Assembly: GCA_963837265.1 (NCBI GenBank)
Contig: CAWIMQ010000001.1
Coordinates: 875,824-939,823 of the forward strand
Origin: DATBLE01 sp963837265
GTDB taxonomy: Bacteria > Actinomycetota > Thermoleophilia > Gaiellales > Gaiellaceae
DNA: 64,000 nt
Direction: 5' to 3'
Shown: positions 53,701-61,333 of the stretch, in pieces
Numbering within the stretch: the first letter of the stretch is position 1
How the letters are laid out: every line of letters starts with the position of its first letter
Notes under the pieces: generated by a model
What the model was told of the DNA's origin: nothing
The model's database searches: none
What the model saw: only the letters and a program-made list of their open reading frames with translations
Position numbers and translations under genes: made by a program

Positions 53701-54308
53701 TAGAAGCCTTCGCGCCGCGCGTAGCGCGCCGCCCGCCCGGCGTCGTACGTGCCGGCGTCGATGCCCGGGTCGATCGTCTGCAGGATCTCGCCGGACGAGG
53801 GCAGCTCCTCGCGCGGCACGTACCGCTCGGGATCCCAGAGCTGCGCCCGCAGGAACGCCTTCGAGCAGTGCGTGAACGCCTCCTCGATCTCGATGCGCAG
53901 CCCCAGCTTCGGCACCTTTCCCTCGACCGCGCACGGCTCGAGCAGCTCGGAGTCGGTGACGAGCGTCGCGCGGCCGTTCACGCGGAAGGTGTCGGTCACG
54001 CCGGGGATCACGAAGAGGAGCGCGACGTGCGGGTTCTGCAGGATGTTGCGGTGCGAGTCGGCGAGCCGGTTTCCCGGCCGGTCGGGCAGGAGGAGCGTGC
54101 GCTCGTCGAGGATCCGGACGAAGCCCGGAGGGTCCCCGCGCGGGCTGACGTCGCACCTCCCGTCCGCGTCCGACGTGGCGAGGCAGAGGAACGGCGCGCG
54201 CTCGACGAACCGCCGCGTCAGGTCGTTCAGCCGGTCGGCGACCTTCGAGCGGACGAGCTCCGACGGCTCGCCGATCAGGCCGCGGAGAGCGTCTTCCTCG
54301 AGGATCAC
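53697..54308 (-). CDS. Pyridoxamine 5'-phosphate oxidase-fold flavoprotein
   Basis: 203-residue split-barrel FMN/F420-binding protein of the PNPOx-like family similar to MSMEG_1061-type proteins: RAPFLCLATSDADGRCDVSPRGD, then LLLPDRPGNRLADSHRNIL and DTFRVNGRATLV. Probably not vitamin B6 biosynthesis; the family binds flavin or F420 and reduces small molecules. GTG start (54308), 35 bases after the kinase-fold gene on the same strand. Confidence 0.87.
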   Translation of the reverse strand: MILEEDALRGLIGEPSELVRSKVADRLNDLTRRFVERAPFLCLATSDADGRCDVSPRGDPPGFVRILDERTLLLPDRPGNRLADSHRNILQNPHVALLFVIPGVTDTFRVNGRATLVTDSELLEPCAVEGKVPKLGLRIEIEEAFTHCSKAFLRAQLWDPERYVPREELPSSGEILQTIDPGIDAGTYDAGRAARYARREGFY

Positions 54309-54343
54309 CGGCGGGAGGCTACCCGAAGCGCGGCCTGGCGCGG

Positions 54344-55129
54344 TCAGGCCGCGGCCATCAGGCGGACCTGCTCGACGTCCTCCGCCCACAGCTCGCCGCC
54401 GATCGCCCACGCCAGGTGCTTGGCCACCCCCCAGAGGCGGATCCGCTCGCGGTCGAGGTCGAGGAGCTCGGAGAGCACGTCCAGTCGCCGGCGGACGTCG
54501 GCGAGCGTCAGCCCGTTCGGACCCGGGTCGCGGACGATCGCGACGGCGTCGTAGGCACGCTCGGCGACGATCGGCTTCACGTCGATCGCCAGCCACGGCT
54601 CCCGCTCCGCCGAGAGGATGTTGCCGCCGTGCAGGTCCTGGTGGCAGAGGACGACGCCCTCCTGCGTCGGCCCGAGCATCCGGAGCGCGTCCAGGCCCGT
54701 GTCGAGGAGGCGCCGCTCGAACGGGCGGCCGTGCCGTTCGTAGTCGTCGGGCAGCTCGTCGAGCCAGCGGTCCGCCTCGACGGCCAGCTGCCGCCACGGC
54801 ACGCTGCCGGAGGGAGGACGCCACAGGCGCCGCATCACGTCCGCCGCGACCGCGAGCGAGTCGTCGCCGTACGTGTTTCCGAGCGGCCTGCCGGGGAGGC
54901 AACGCTCGATCAGCAACGCCCTTGCGCCGGGGTCGTGCGCGAGCAGGCGAGCGGCGCCTCGGCCGTCCCAGAAGCGCAGCGCCTCGGCTTCCTGGAGGCT
55001 CTCGGTGTCGTCCGCGAGCTGGACCTTCAGCACCACCTCGGTGCCGTCGGGCAGCCGGGCAGGCGCGACGAGCTTCGAGAACGGGGCCTCGAACGGCTCG
55101 CCGAGGTCGAGCTCCCAGGGAATCCTCAG
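54344..55129 (-). CDS. Aminoglycoside phosphotransferase-fold kinase
   Basis: 261-residue APH/choline-kinase-like protein. N-lobe strand GTEVVLKVQL holds the ATP-binding Lys; the catalytic loop is LCHQDLHGGNIL and the metal site WLAIDVKPIV (Asp of the DFG-like position). Substrate may be a small alcohol, sugar or streptomycin-like drug. In the operon behind thrB no drug role is implied. No ATG/GTG/TTG lies near the beginning; a CTG at 55129 overlaps the thrB stop (CTGA) and is the best start. Confidence 0.85.
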   Translation of the reverse strand: MRIPWELDLGEPFEAPFSKLVAPARLPDGTEVVLKVQLADDTESLQEAEALRFWDGRGAARLLAHDPGARALLIERCLPGRPLGNTYGDDSLAVAADVMRRLWRPPSGSVPWRQLAVEADRWLDELPDDYERHGRPFERRLLDTGLDALRMLGPTQEGVVLCHQDLHGGNILSAEREPWLAIDVKPIVAERAYDAVAIVRDPGPNGLTLADVRRRLDVLSELLDLDRERIRLWGVAKHLAWAIGGELWAEDVEQVRLMAAA

Positions 55130-55998
55130 CGGGCACCCTCGGGCGAGACCCGGAGCGGAAGGACGGTCTCGTCCGGGAACCTGGCCGCGAGCTCGGCGGC
55201 GCAGATCTCGGGCTCGTCCGCCCAGACGATCACCGTCGGGCCCGAGCCGGAGAGCGTGGCGCCGGCCGCCCCTGCGGGAGGCGCCGCCCGGATCGCGTCC
55301 AGAAGCCGAGAGGGCCTGTACGGCTCGTGCAGCCGGTCGGCGAACGCGGCCGTGAGCAGCTCCGCGTCGCCGCGCGCGAGCCCCGCTCCGAGCAGCGCCG
55401 CCCGGGCGACGTTGAAGGCGGCGTCGGCGTGTGAAACTCGGTCGGGCAACGCGAGCCGGGCCTCCGGGGTTCGCATCGTCTCCTTCGGGACGACCGCCAC
55501 CGGCGCCAGCGGCAGCCCGCCGGCGATCCGCACGATCCGCCCCTCCCAGGTCAGGCACGCCCCGCCGGCGAGGCACGCGGCGAGGTTGTCGGAGTGGCCT
55601 TCGAGCGGGCCGCCGCGCGCGAGGAGGTCTTCGGGCGCGAGCTCCTGGCCGGACCACCTCGCCCCGGCGACGAGCCCGAGAGCGATCGTCGCCGCGCTCG
55701 AGCCGAGCCCGCGCGCGCGCGGGATCCGCTCCCTCCACTCGAAGGCGAGCCCTTCCGGCGAGGCGACGAGCCCGAACGCCCGGACGCCGATGTGCCCCGG
55801 GTCAGGCGGGCCGGTGCCGCCCTTCGACACCTCGACCTCGTTCCAGAGGTCGAGTGCGACAGCAGCGCAGTCGAACGCCGGGCCTAGGTTCGCGGTGGTC
55901 GCGGGCGCCCGAGCCCTGACGCCTTCGGCGTCACGAAATTGCCCCGGACCAACGCCCACGGCGTCGCCGTCGCCTCTGTGCTCGGTTTCGTCTCTCAC
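55126..55998 (-). CDS. thrB: Homoserine kinase
   Basis: 290-residue GHMP kinase phosphorylating L-homoserine. Motif 1 RAPATTANLGPAFDCAAVAL, motif 2 RGLGSSAATIALGL (phosphate loop) and motif 3 GATLSGSGPTVIVWA are intact. GTG 55998 overlaps the thrC stop (GTGA) but leaves about 26 extra residues before the fold; an internal GTG in this leader is the alternative. A small inverted repeat (TGACGCC/GGCGTCA, 55917-55933) lies inside the leader. Part of hom-thrC-thrB. Confidence 0.92.
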   Translation of the reverse strand: MRDETEHRGDGDAVGVGPGQFRDAEGVRARAPATTANLGPAFDCAAVALDLWNEVEVSKGGTGPPDPGHIGVRAFGLVASPEGLAFEWRERIPRARGLGSSAATIALGLVAGARWSGQELAPEDLLARGGPLEGHSDNLAACLAGGACLTWEGRIVRIAGGLPLAPVAVVPKETMRTPEARLALPDRVSHADAAFNVARAALLGAGLARGDAELLTAAFADRLHEPYRPSRLLDAIRAAPPAGAAGATLSGSGPTVIVWADEPEICAAELAARFPDETVLPLRVSPEGAR

Positions 55999-56849
55999 AG
56001 CCGCGAGACCGCGTCCGGGTCTTTCAGCCCGTGGCCGGTGAGGACGCAGACGACGCGCCCGCCCGGCCTCACCTCCGCCACTCCGGCCACCCCGGCCGCC
56101 GAGGCCGGCTCGCAGAAGAGCCCCTCGAGCCGGGCGACAGCCGCCCACCACTCGAGCAGCTCGGAATCGTCGACCGTGACGATCTCCGCGACCTCCTCCA
56201 CCCGCTCGCGGTGCACCGGCTCGACGATGCGGATCGCCGAGGCGGCCGTGGTCGCCCGCTGCAGCGACTGCACGGAGAGAATGCGGGGCCGCCCGGCGCC
56301 GGCCTCGTCGAAGCCCCGGACGTACGCGCACGTGTTCCCGCCTCCACCGTAGGGGAGCGCGAGCACGTCCGGCGGCGCTCCGAGCTGCTCGACCACCTCG
56401 CGCGCCGCCGACGCCTGGCCCTCGATCCGGTCGGGGTTGATCGAGTTCACGTTCACCCAGCCCTCGTCGTCCGCCAGCTTGCGGGCAAGCAGATGGACGT
56501 CCGAGAACGAGCCGTCCAGCTCGCGCAGCTCGGCACCGGCAACCAGCACCTGCGCGAGCTTCCCGCGCGCGACCGCGCCGGCCGGCAGCAGGATCACGGC
56601 CGGCAGGCCGGCCCGGGCGGCGTACGCGGACGCCGATGCGGCGGTGTTGCCCGTGGAGGCACAGACCACGCCGGGGGCGCCGCGCTCGACCGCCCGTCCG
56701 ACGGCCACGGCCATCCCCCGGTCCTTGAAGCTGCCGGTCGGGTTCGCGCCCTCCCACTTCAGCCACACCTCGCAGCCGAGCCGCTCCGACAGCCGCGGCG
56801 CTTCCAGGAGCGGCGTTCTCCCCTCGCCGAGCGAGAGCGTCACGCCCAT
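55995..56849 (-). CDS. thrC: Threonine synthase (short form)
   Basis: 284-residue PLP enzyme converting phosphohomoserine to threonine. PLP lysine Lys42 in GSFKDRGM, phosphate-binding GGGGNTC, and the terminal VLTGHGLKDPD are family features. Usual bacterial ThrC is about 350 residues; the missing part is the N-terminal lid, so this is a compact form. Start ATG 56849; GTG 56843 would make the GTGA overlap seen elsewhere in the window. Between hom and thrB. Confidence 0.92.
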   Translation of the reverse strand: MGVTLSLGEGRTPLLEAPRLSERLGCEVWLKWEGANPTGSFKDRGMAVAVGRAVERGAPGVVCASTGNTAASASAYAARAGLPAVILLPAGAVARGKLAQVLVAGAELRELDGSFSDVHLLARKLADDEGWVNVNSINPDRIEGQASAAREVVEQLGAPPDVLALPYGGGGNTCAYVRGFDEAGAGRPRILSVQSLQRATTAASAIRIVEPVHRERVEEVAEIVTVDDSELLEWWAAVARLEGLFCEPASAAGVAGVAEVRPGGRVVCVLTGHGLKDPDAVSRL

Positions 56850-58138
56850 CCCAGCCCGGCCACTCCCCGGTCGGAGATCACCGGCAGGGCGGATGCGCTC
56901 GCCCGCGTCTCCTCGAGAGTGTCGATCTCGTCGAGCGCGTCCCGGAGCGCCCCGCCCGGCGTCTCGTGCGTGACCACGTGCAGCGTGGCGCTGTCGTCGG
57001 CCTGCCTCTGGACGAGCCGGGCGACAGAGACCCCGTGCGCCGCGAGCCGGAGGGCGACGAGGGCGAGCACGCCCGGACGGTCGTCGACCTCGACGCGCAC
57101 GTAGAACGGCGAGGCGAGCTCGCCGGCGGGAAGCCGCTCGAGCTCCCGCCAGCAGGCGTCGTTCTGGAGGAAGCCGGTGCCCGTCGTGCCGACGATCGTG
57201 ACCATGTCCGCGACCACAGCCGACGCCGTCTCCAACCCGCCCGCGCCCGGTCCCTCGAGCGTGATCTCGCGAATCGCGTCCCCCTGGAGCATGACCGCGT
57301 TGAAGGCGCCCTCGACCCCGGCCAGCGGGTGGGCGCGATCGACGAGGGCCGGCTCGACCCGTACGTCCACCCGGTCGCCCACGAGCGTGGCGGTGCCGAC
57401 GAGCCGGACGACCATGCCCAGCTCGCGCGCCGCGGCGACATCTTCCGGCGCCACCCGCTCCAGTCCCTCGTAGTCGACGTCCTCGAGCGTCAGGCGCGAG
57501 CCGAACGCGACCGTCGCGAGGATCGCCATCTTCGCCGCCGCGTCCCTTCCGGAGACGTCCTCGGTCGGGTCTGCCTCCGCGAAGCCGAGCCGCTGCGCCC
57601 CGGCGAGCGCCTCGTCGTACGACGAGCCGCGCTCCATCTCGGTGAGGACGAAGTTGGTCGTCCCGTTCACGATCCCCAGCACCCGGTGGACGTTGGAGAC
57701 GACGAGCGCCTCCCGGAGGACCCTGATCACCGGGATCGCCGCGCAGACGGAAGCCTCGAACCGGAGCTGCACGCCGCTCGCGGCCGCCGCGGCGAACAGC
57801 TCGGCGCCGCGGTGGGCGACCAGCTGCTTGTTCGCGGTCACCACCGGCTTGCCCGCCCGCAGCAGCTCGAGGACGTGGCCGCCGGCGGGATCCAGGCCGC
57901 CCATCAGCTCGGCGACCACCGCGATCTCGGGATCGTCGCGGATCCGGGCGAAGTCGGTGGTGACGGGCACGTTCGACCCGCGCTCCTTCGCAGGGTCGCG
58001 GACGAGCGCGCGCACGACCCGCAGCCGGTGACCCGTCGCGCGCTCGATGTCGGCCGCCTGCTCGCGCAGCAACCGGTCGACGGCCGACCCCACCGTCCCG
58101 TAGCCGAGCAGGGCAACCGGAACGTCGACGGACGCCAT
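56840..58138 (-). CDS. hom: Homoserine dehydrogenase
   Basis: 432-residue enzyme reducing aspartate semialdehyde to homoserine. NAD(P)-binding motif VALLGYGTVGSAVDRLL, substrate-binding region GIVNGTTNFVLTEM with catalytic Lys later in GRDAAAKMAI, and a C-terminal ACT domain (about residues 350-425: YVRVEVDDRPGVLALVALRL) for threonine feedback. Start ATG 58138 with -10 TACCGT six bases upstream (leaderless). First gene of the threonine operon on the minus strand. Confidence 0.95.
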   Translation of the reverse strand: MASVDVPVALLGYGTVGSAVDRLLREQAADIERATGHRLRVVRALVRDPAKERGSNVPVTTDFARIRDDPEIAVVAELMGGLDPAGGHVLELLRAGKPVVTANKQLVAHRGAELFAAAAASGVQLRFEASVCAAIPVIRVLREALVVSNVHRVLGIVNGTTNFVLTEMERGSSYDEALAGAQRLGFAEADPTEDVSGRDAAAKMAILATVAFGSRLTLEDVDYEGLERVAPEDVAAARELGMVVRLVGTATLVGDRVDVRVEPALVDRAHPLAGVEGAFNAVMLQGDAIREITLEGPGAGGLETASAVVADMVTIVGTTGTGFLQNDACWRELERLPAGELASPFYVRVEVDDRPGVLALVALRLAAHGVSVARLVQRQADDSATLHVVTHETPGGALRDALDEIDTLEETRASASALPVISDRGVAGLGWA

Positions 58139-58144
58139 GCGACG

Positions 58145-58150
58145 ACGGTA
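58145..58150 (-). promoter_or_regulatory. -10 element (TACCGT), leaderless hom
   Basis: On the minus strand TACCGT (58150-58145) lies six bases before the hom ATG with no Shine-Dalgarno sequence. Start of the threonine operon. Confidence 0.5.
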
Positions 58151-58199
58151 GCGAAGTGCCCAGACGGCCCGCACCCGCCGCCGCGGCGGGCGCCCTGTT

Positions 58200-58245
58200 C
58201 GTCCTGGTTCGGCCCGTGCACGGCGGAACCAGGACGCGATACAGT
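58200..58245 (+). promoter_or_regulatory. Promoter with flanking inverted repeat for peptide/ATP-grasp cassette
   Basis: CGTCCTGGTTC (58200-58210) and GAACCAGGACG (58226-58236) are exact inverse complements around 15 bases that include GTGCAC. The -10 element TACAGT follows at 58240-58245, seven bases before ATG 58253, so the -35 region falls between the arms. This is a classic operator layout for a dimeric regulator. Confidence 0.55.
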
Positions 58246-58252
58246 CCGCTCG

Positions 58253-58399
58253 ATGACTGACGCACGAGCCGACGGTCGTCCCGCAAGCCTCTACGCAGCA
58301 CTGGCCGAGGAGGCGCCTGACGGTGATCCAGGGGCGACGTCGGTCACCGCGCAGCCCGAGACGACCGATGAGGGCGGTGTGTGGGACGATCTCTGCTGA
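58253..58399 (+). CDS. Small acidic peptide, candidate precursor for ATP-grasp modification
   Basis: 48-residue peptide: N-terminal MTDARADGRPASLYAALAEE forms a likely leader helix; the C-terminal part is Thr/Asp/Glu-rich (ETTDEGG, then VWDDLC). No Met start closer to the core is available. Leader plus acidic/Thr tail beside an ATP-grasp gene matches the design of graspetide (omega-ester/amide) precursors, in which Thr/Ser side chains are linked to Asp/Glu. The terminal Cys is unusual. No known precursor family is recognised, so the assignment is inference. Confidence 0.5.
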   Translation: MTDARADGRPASLYAALAEEAPDGDPGATSVTAQPETTDEGGVWDDLC

Positions 58400-58556
58400 G
58401 CTGCCCGCCCGGGCTGCCACCTCGGCCGGCGAGTTGCTCTACACGGTGTGCTCGGAGCCGGCTCCGATCGGAATCGAGCAGAGCAGGACGACGCCGACGA
58501 GGCGTATCGAGACGACCGACGACTCCGCGAGTCTCGAAGGCGCCGAATTGCTCTGA
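58368..58556 (+). CDS. Second small frame with repeated ETTD core
   Basis: 62-residue frame (ATG 58368) overlapping the preceding peptide gene by 32 bases in another frame. Its tail reads RIETTDDSASLEGAELL, repeating ETTD of the first peptide; at DNA level CGAGACGACCGA occurs at 58357-58368 and 58508-58519. Its stop overlaps an in-frame CTG of the ATP-grasp gene (CTGA). It could be a second precursor or chance. Confidence 0.3.
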   Translation: MRAVCGTISAELPARAATSAGELLYTVCSEPAPIGIEQSRTTPTRRIETTDDSASLEGAELL

Positions 58557-58564
58557 CCGATCCG

Positions 58565-59479
58565 GTGATCATCGGCAACGAGGCTGACGAGCACGTCCTG
58601 GCAGTGCTGTCCGAGCTCGCTTCCTCCGGATGCGGAGCCTCTGTCGTCGATGCCCCCCGACTGGCCGCCGCCGGCCGCTTCCTGCTCACGGGAGATCGCT
58701 TTCTCCTCGGAGATCGCGACGAGCTCGTCCTCGACGGGAGGCCCCGCCGGGGCTGGATTCGCAGGGCGGCTCCGGAGGGCTGGCGTGACGACGTGGCGCC
58801 GCGCTCCCACGACGGCGCCGTGCGAGCGGCGTGGTTCGCGCTGCTCGCAACCCTGGTCCGAGGTTTCGGCATCGAATGGTTGACGAGCCCGGGCACGCTC
58901 GCCTCCGCAGAGAACAAAGCTCTTCAGTACGTTCTCGCCGCCCGGGCCGGGGTCGACGTACCGAAGACGGTCGTCACGACTGACGCCTCCGACATCCCGC
59001 CCGAGCTGGGCGAGCAGCTCGTCGTGAAGCCGCTCGGTCCCGGCGGTTTCGTGGGAACGAGCACGGCCGGGCGATGGTCGTCTACGCAAACAGAGTCGAC
59101 CGCGACTCGAAACTCCGAACTCTTGCCGAGTGCGCCATTTCTCGTGCAGGAGCTCGTCCGGGCCGGACGGCATCTGCGCGTCGCCACCGTCGGAGATCGC
59201 GCCTGGGTGTGCGCGCTCACGGTCGGGGCGCCCCTCGATTGGCGCCGCCTCGACGAGGCGCATCGCTCCTTCAGCGCCGTCGAGCATCGCGACGCGAGCA
59301 GCGCCGCCCTCCAGGTCTCGGCTCTCCTCGGCGTCGGCTACTCGAGCCAGGATTGGATCGAGACGAGCGATCGACTCGTCTTCCTCGATCTGAACCCCGG
59401 CGGACAATGGCTGTTCCTCCCCGAAGCGGTCTCGCGACCGGTGACGGCGGCGATCGCAGCCTGGCTCTCGCGCGCATGA
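58565..59479 (+). CDS. ATP-grasp ligase, graspetide-synthetase-like
   Basis: 304-residue ATP-grasp protein. The N-terminal pre-ATP-grasp domain (VIIGNEADEHVLAVLSELAS) is followed by ATP-binding Lys118 (ENKALQYVLAARAG), Lys155 (VVKPLGPGG), FLVQELVRAGRHLRVATVG and the metal-binding DLNPGGQW (Asp275, Asn277), a signature of RiPP-type macrocycle ligases such as MvdC/MvdD and TgmB. It would activate Asp/Glu side chains of a precursor as acyl-phosphate and join them to Thr/Ser/Lys. GTG 58565 chosen; CTG 58553 is possible. Overlaps the membrane-protein gene by four bases. Confidence 0.8.
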   Translation: MIIGNEADEHVLAVLSELASSGCGASVVDAPRLAAAGRFLLTGDRFLLGDRDELVLDGRPRRGWIRRAAPEGWRDDVAPRSHDGAVRAAWFALLATLVRGFGIEWLTSPGTLASAENKALQYVLAARAGVDVPKTVVTTDASDIPPELGEQLVVKPLGPGGFVGTSTAGRWSSTQTESTATRNSELLPSAPFLVQELVRAGRHLRVATVGDRAWVCALTVGAPLDWRRLDEAHRSFSAVEHRDASSAALQVSALLGVGYSSQDWIETSDRLVFLDLNPGGQWLFLPEAVSRPVTAAIAAWLSRA

Positions 59480-60060
59480 GGGAATGGCTCGGTGAGGTTC
59501 GGCTCGGGCTCTGGGTCTACGCCTCTCACGTCGGCAGCTTGTTCCTCCCGGGCTGGAAGGTCTCGCGCTACCGCGAGCCGCCGCGACGCGAGGCTCCACT
59601 GCAGGATTGGGGAGAGGAAGATCTCGAGGTGATGATCGAGGAGGGCAGGCGGCAGTTCGACCAGCAGGGCGCCAAGCTGGCCGACGTTCGTGACCGGGCA
59701 CAGTGGCTCTTCGGGGCCGGGATCCTGCTTGCCGGAGCGGGTGCGGCGCTCGGGAAGGAACTGCTTCGGCACCCGGCTGACCTGCCACTCGGCCTCTGGT
59801 CGGCAGGCCTGCTCGCGATGACGCTCGGCATGCTCGGCGCGGTCGCGATCCTGACTGTACGAGCGGACTTCAATGCCGTCCACACCTGGCCGCTCAGCAA
59901 CTACACGCCGCCGGTCGGCAGGCAGCTCGCCCGTGACTACGCCGAGATGCTCGAAGCCGGCGAGGAGACGATCAACACCCGCGTCAGCGTCTACCGCCAA
60001 GCCGTGATCTGGCTTCTCCTCGCCGGATCGCTGACCTTCGCCGCCTGGCTTGCCTACTGA
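59476..60060 (+). CDS. Three-helix membrane protein of the ATP-grasp cassette
   Basis: 194-residue protein of no recognised family. A soluble, charged N-terminal part (residues 1-70) is followed by hydrophobic segments at about 77-95, 104-128 and 176-194 with an intervening amphipathic stretch. The two helices close together and a third at the extreme C-terminus are unusual for a transporter. Coupled (ATGA) to the ATP-grasp gene, so it is probably an exporter, immunity protein or membrane target of the modified peptide. Inference only. Confidence 0.7.
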   Translation: MREWLGEVRLGLWVYASHVGSLFLPGWKVSRYREPPRREAPLQDWGEEDLEVMIEEGRRQFDQQGAKLADVRDRAQWLFGAGILLAGAGAALGKELLRHPADLPLGLWSAGLLAMTLGMLGAVAILTVRADFNAVHTWPLSNYTPPVGRQLARDYAEMLEAGEETINTRVSVYRQAVIWLLLAGSLTFAAWLAY

Positions 60061-60115
60061 GACCCCGGCGAGACAAGCGGCCGGGTCACCGCTGGAGACT
60101 CTCCGCCCGCCGCAT

Positions 60116-60162
60116 GCCGGGACACGCGCCGCAGCGCACGCCGGGACACGCGGCGCAGCGCA
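60116..60162 (+). repeat. Tandem 24-base repeat, two copies
   Basis: GCCGGGACACGCG-CCGCAGCGCA occurs at 60116-60138 and again at 60140-60162 with one base changed (C to G at the 14th base). The period is 24 bases. Located in the 220-base region between the membrane-protein and dinB genes. Confidence 0.7.
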
Positions 60163-60164
60163 CA

Positions 60165-60184
60165 CCCCCACCCTAGGGTGGGGG
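60165..60184. terminator. Perfect 20-bp palindrome (bidirectional terminator or operator)
   Basis: CCCCCACCCT is followed directly by its exact inverse complement, with central CTAG. It is 105 bases past the membrane-protein stop and 97 before dinB. A further CCCCT/GTGGGG pair lies at 60189-60206. No T-tract. Confidence 0.5.
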
Positions 60185-60265
60185 AGCACCCCTTTCCCCT
60201 GTGGGGATCCTGCCACGACACGCCGCACGGAGGTGTGCCGGCTCGGTGTCAACTTGGCGAATTCC

Positions 60266-60271
60266 TAAGCT
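60266..60271 (+). promoter_or_regulatory. -10 element (TAAGCT) of dinB
   Basis: TAAGCT lies nine bases before the dinB GTG; only a very short leader would be made. No LexA-type box (GAAC-N4-GTTC) is seen upstream. Confidence 0.4.
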
Positions 60272-60280
60272 TGGGGCGCC

Positions 60281-61333
60281 GTGATCGTGGCGCACCTCGA
60301 CCTGGATGCGTTCTTCGCCGCCGTCGAGCAGCTGGAGGACCCGACGCTCCGCCGCAAGCCGCTCGTCGTCGGCGGAGACCCGCGCGGCCGCGGGGTGGTC
60401 GCGACCGCGAACTACGTCGCCCGCCGGTTCGGGATCCACTCGGCGATGAGCTGCGCCGAGGCGCTTCGCCGCTGCCCCCAGACCGTCTTCGTCCGCCCGA
60501 GGCACTCGCTCTACCGCCAGTACTCGCAGACGGTCTGGACCGCGATCCGGGAGGTGGTGCCGACCGTCGAGCAGACCGGGATCGACGAGGGCTACCTCGA
60601 CCTCGGCGAGCTGGCGGCCGACTTCCTCGCCGCGCGAGCGCTCGCCGAGGCCGTGCAGTCGGCCGTCCGCGGAGCCACGAACCTGACCTGCTCGATCGGC
60701 GTCGCCAGCTGCAAGGTGGTCGCCAAGGTCGCCTCCGACCGGCGCAAGCCGGGAGGGCTGACGGTCGTACGGCCGGGCCGGGAAGCGGTGTTCCTGGCCC
60801 CCTTCGACGTGCGGCTGCTGCCGGGCGTCGGCCCGCGCGCCGAGGAGCGCCTGCGCGCGGCCGGGGTCTCTACCATCGGCGGGCTCGCCGCCCTCGACGA
60901 ACGGGCGCTCGCCCGCCTGCTTCCCGGAAAGGTCGGAGCGCTGCTCCACGACCGCGCCCGCGGGATCGACCCGCGCGGCCTCGAGACCCAGGTCGAGCGG
61001 ATCTCGATCTCGACCGAGGAGACGTTCGAGCGCGACATCGCCGACCTCGAGCGGCTGCACGCGGAGCTGCGCCGGATGGCCCTCGAGGTCGCGGGCCATC
61101 TCGCCAGGAAGGGCCAGGCCGCCCGCACCGTGACGACGAAGGTCCGGTACCCGGACTTCTCGATCCGGAGCCGTTCCTCGACGCTCGCAGCCGGCCTCGA
61201 CGACGGTGCGGCGATCGGCGAGATCGCGTGCGGCCTACTCGACCGCGCACTCGCCGACCGGCCGGGGCCCCTCCGCCTGGTCGGGGTCGGGGTCTCGAAC
61301 CTGGAGCCGTTCCGCCAGCTGGCGCTGCCGTAG
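60281..61333 (+). CDS. dinB: DNA polymerase IV (Y family)
   Basis: 350-residue translesion DNA polymerase. Catalytic acids are in HLDLDAFFAAVEQL and QTGIDEGYLDLGEL (Asp-Glu pair), with steric-gate Phe, YSQ fingers, CSIGVASCKVVAKVASD and the HhH thumb LLPGVGPRAEERLRAAGV; the little-finger domain completes the length. A beta-clamp binding motif is not obvious at the C-terminus. Not part of the preceding cassette. Its 3' end overlaps the convergent regulator gene by 99 bases. Confidence 0.95.
   Translation: MIVAHLDLDAFFAAVEQLEDPTLRRKPLVVGGDPRGRGVVATANYVARRFGIHSAMSCAEALRRCPQTVFVRPRHSLYRQYSQTVWTAIREVVPTVEQTGIDEGYLDLGELAADFLAARALAEAVQSAVRGATNLTCSIGVASCKVVAKVASDRRKPGGLTVVRPGREAVFLAPFDVRLLPGVGPRAEERLRAAGVSTIGGLAALDERALARLLPGKVGALLHDRARGIDPRGLETQVERISISTEETFERDIADLERLHAELRRMALEVAGHLARKGQAARTVTTKVRYPDFSIRSRSSTLAAGLDDGAAIGEIACGLLDRALADRPGPLRLVGVGVSNLEPFRQLALP

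Noticed and set aside
55919..55933. Inverted repeat TGACGCC-TTC-GGCGTCA as a transcription terminator
   Set aside because: It lies inside the probable thrB N-terminal coding region, is short and lacks a T-tract.
60116..60162. CRISPR array
   Set aside because: Only two units, period 24, one-base spacing instead of unique spacers, and no cas genes.
60050..60268. Open frame with HAGTRAAAHAGTRGAAH repeats as a repeat protein
   Set aside because: It is the translation of the 24-base tandem repeat, with poor start context and no other protein-like features.
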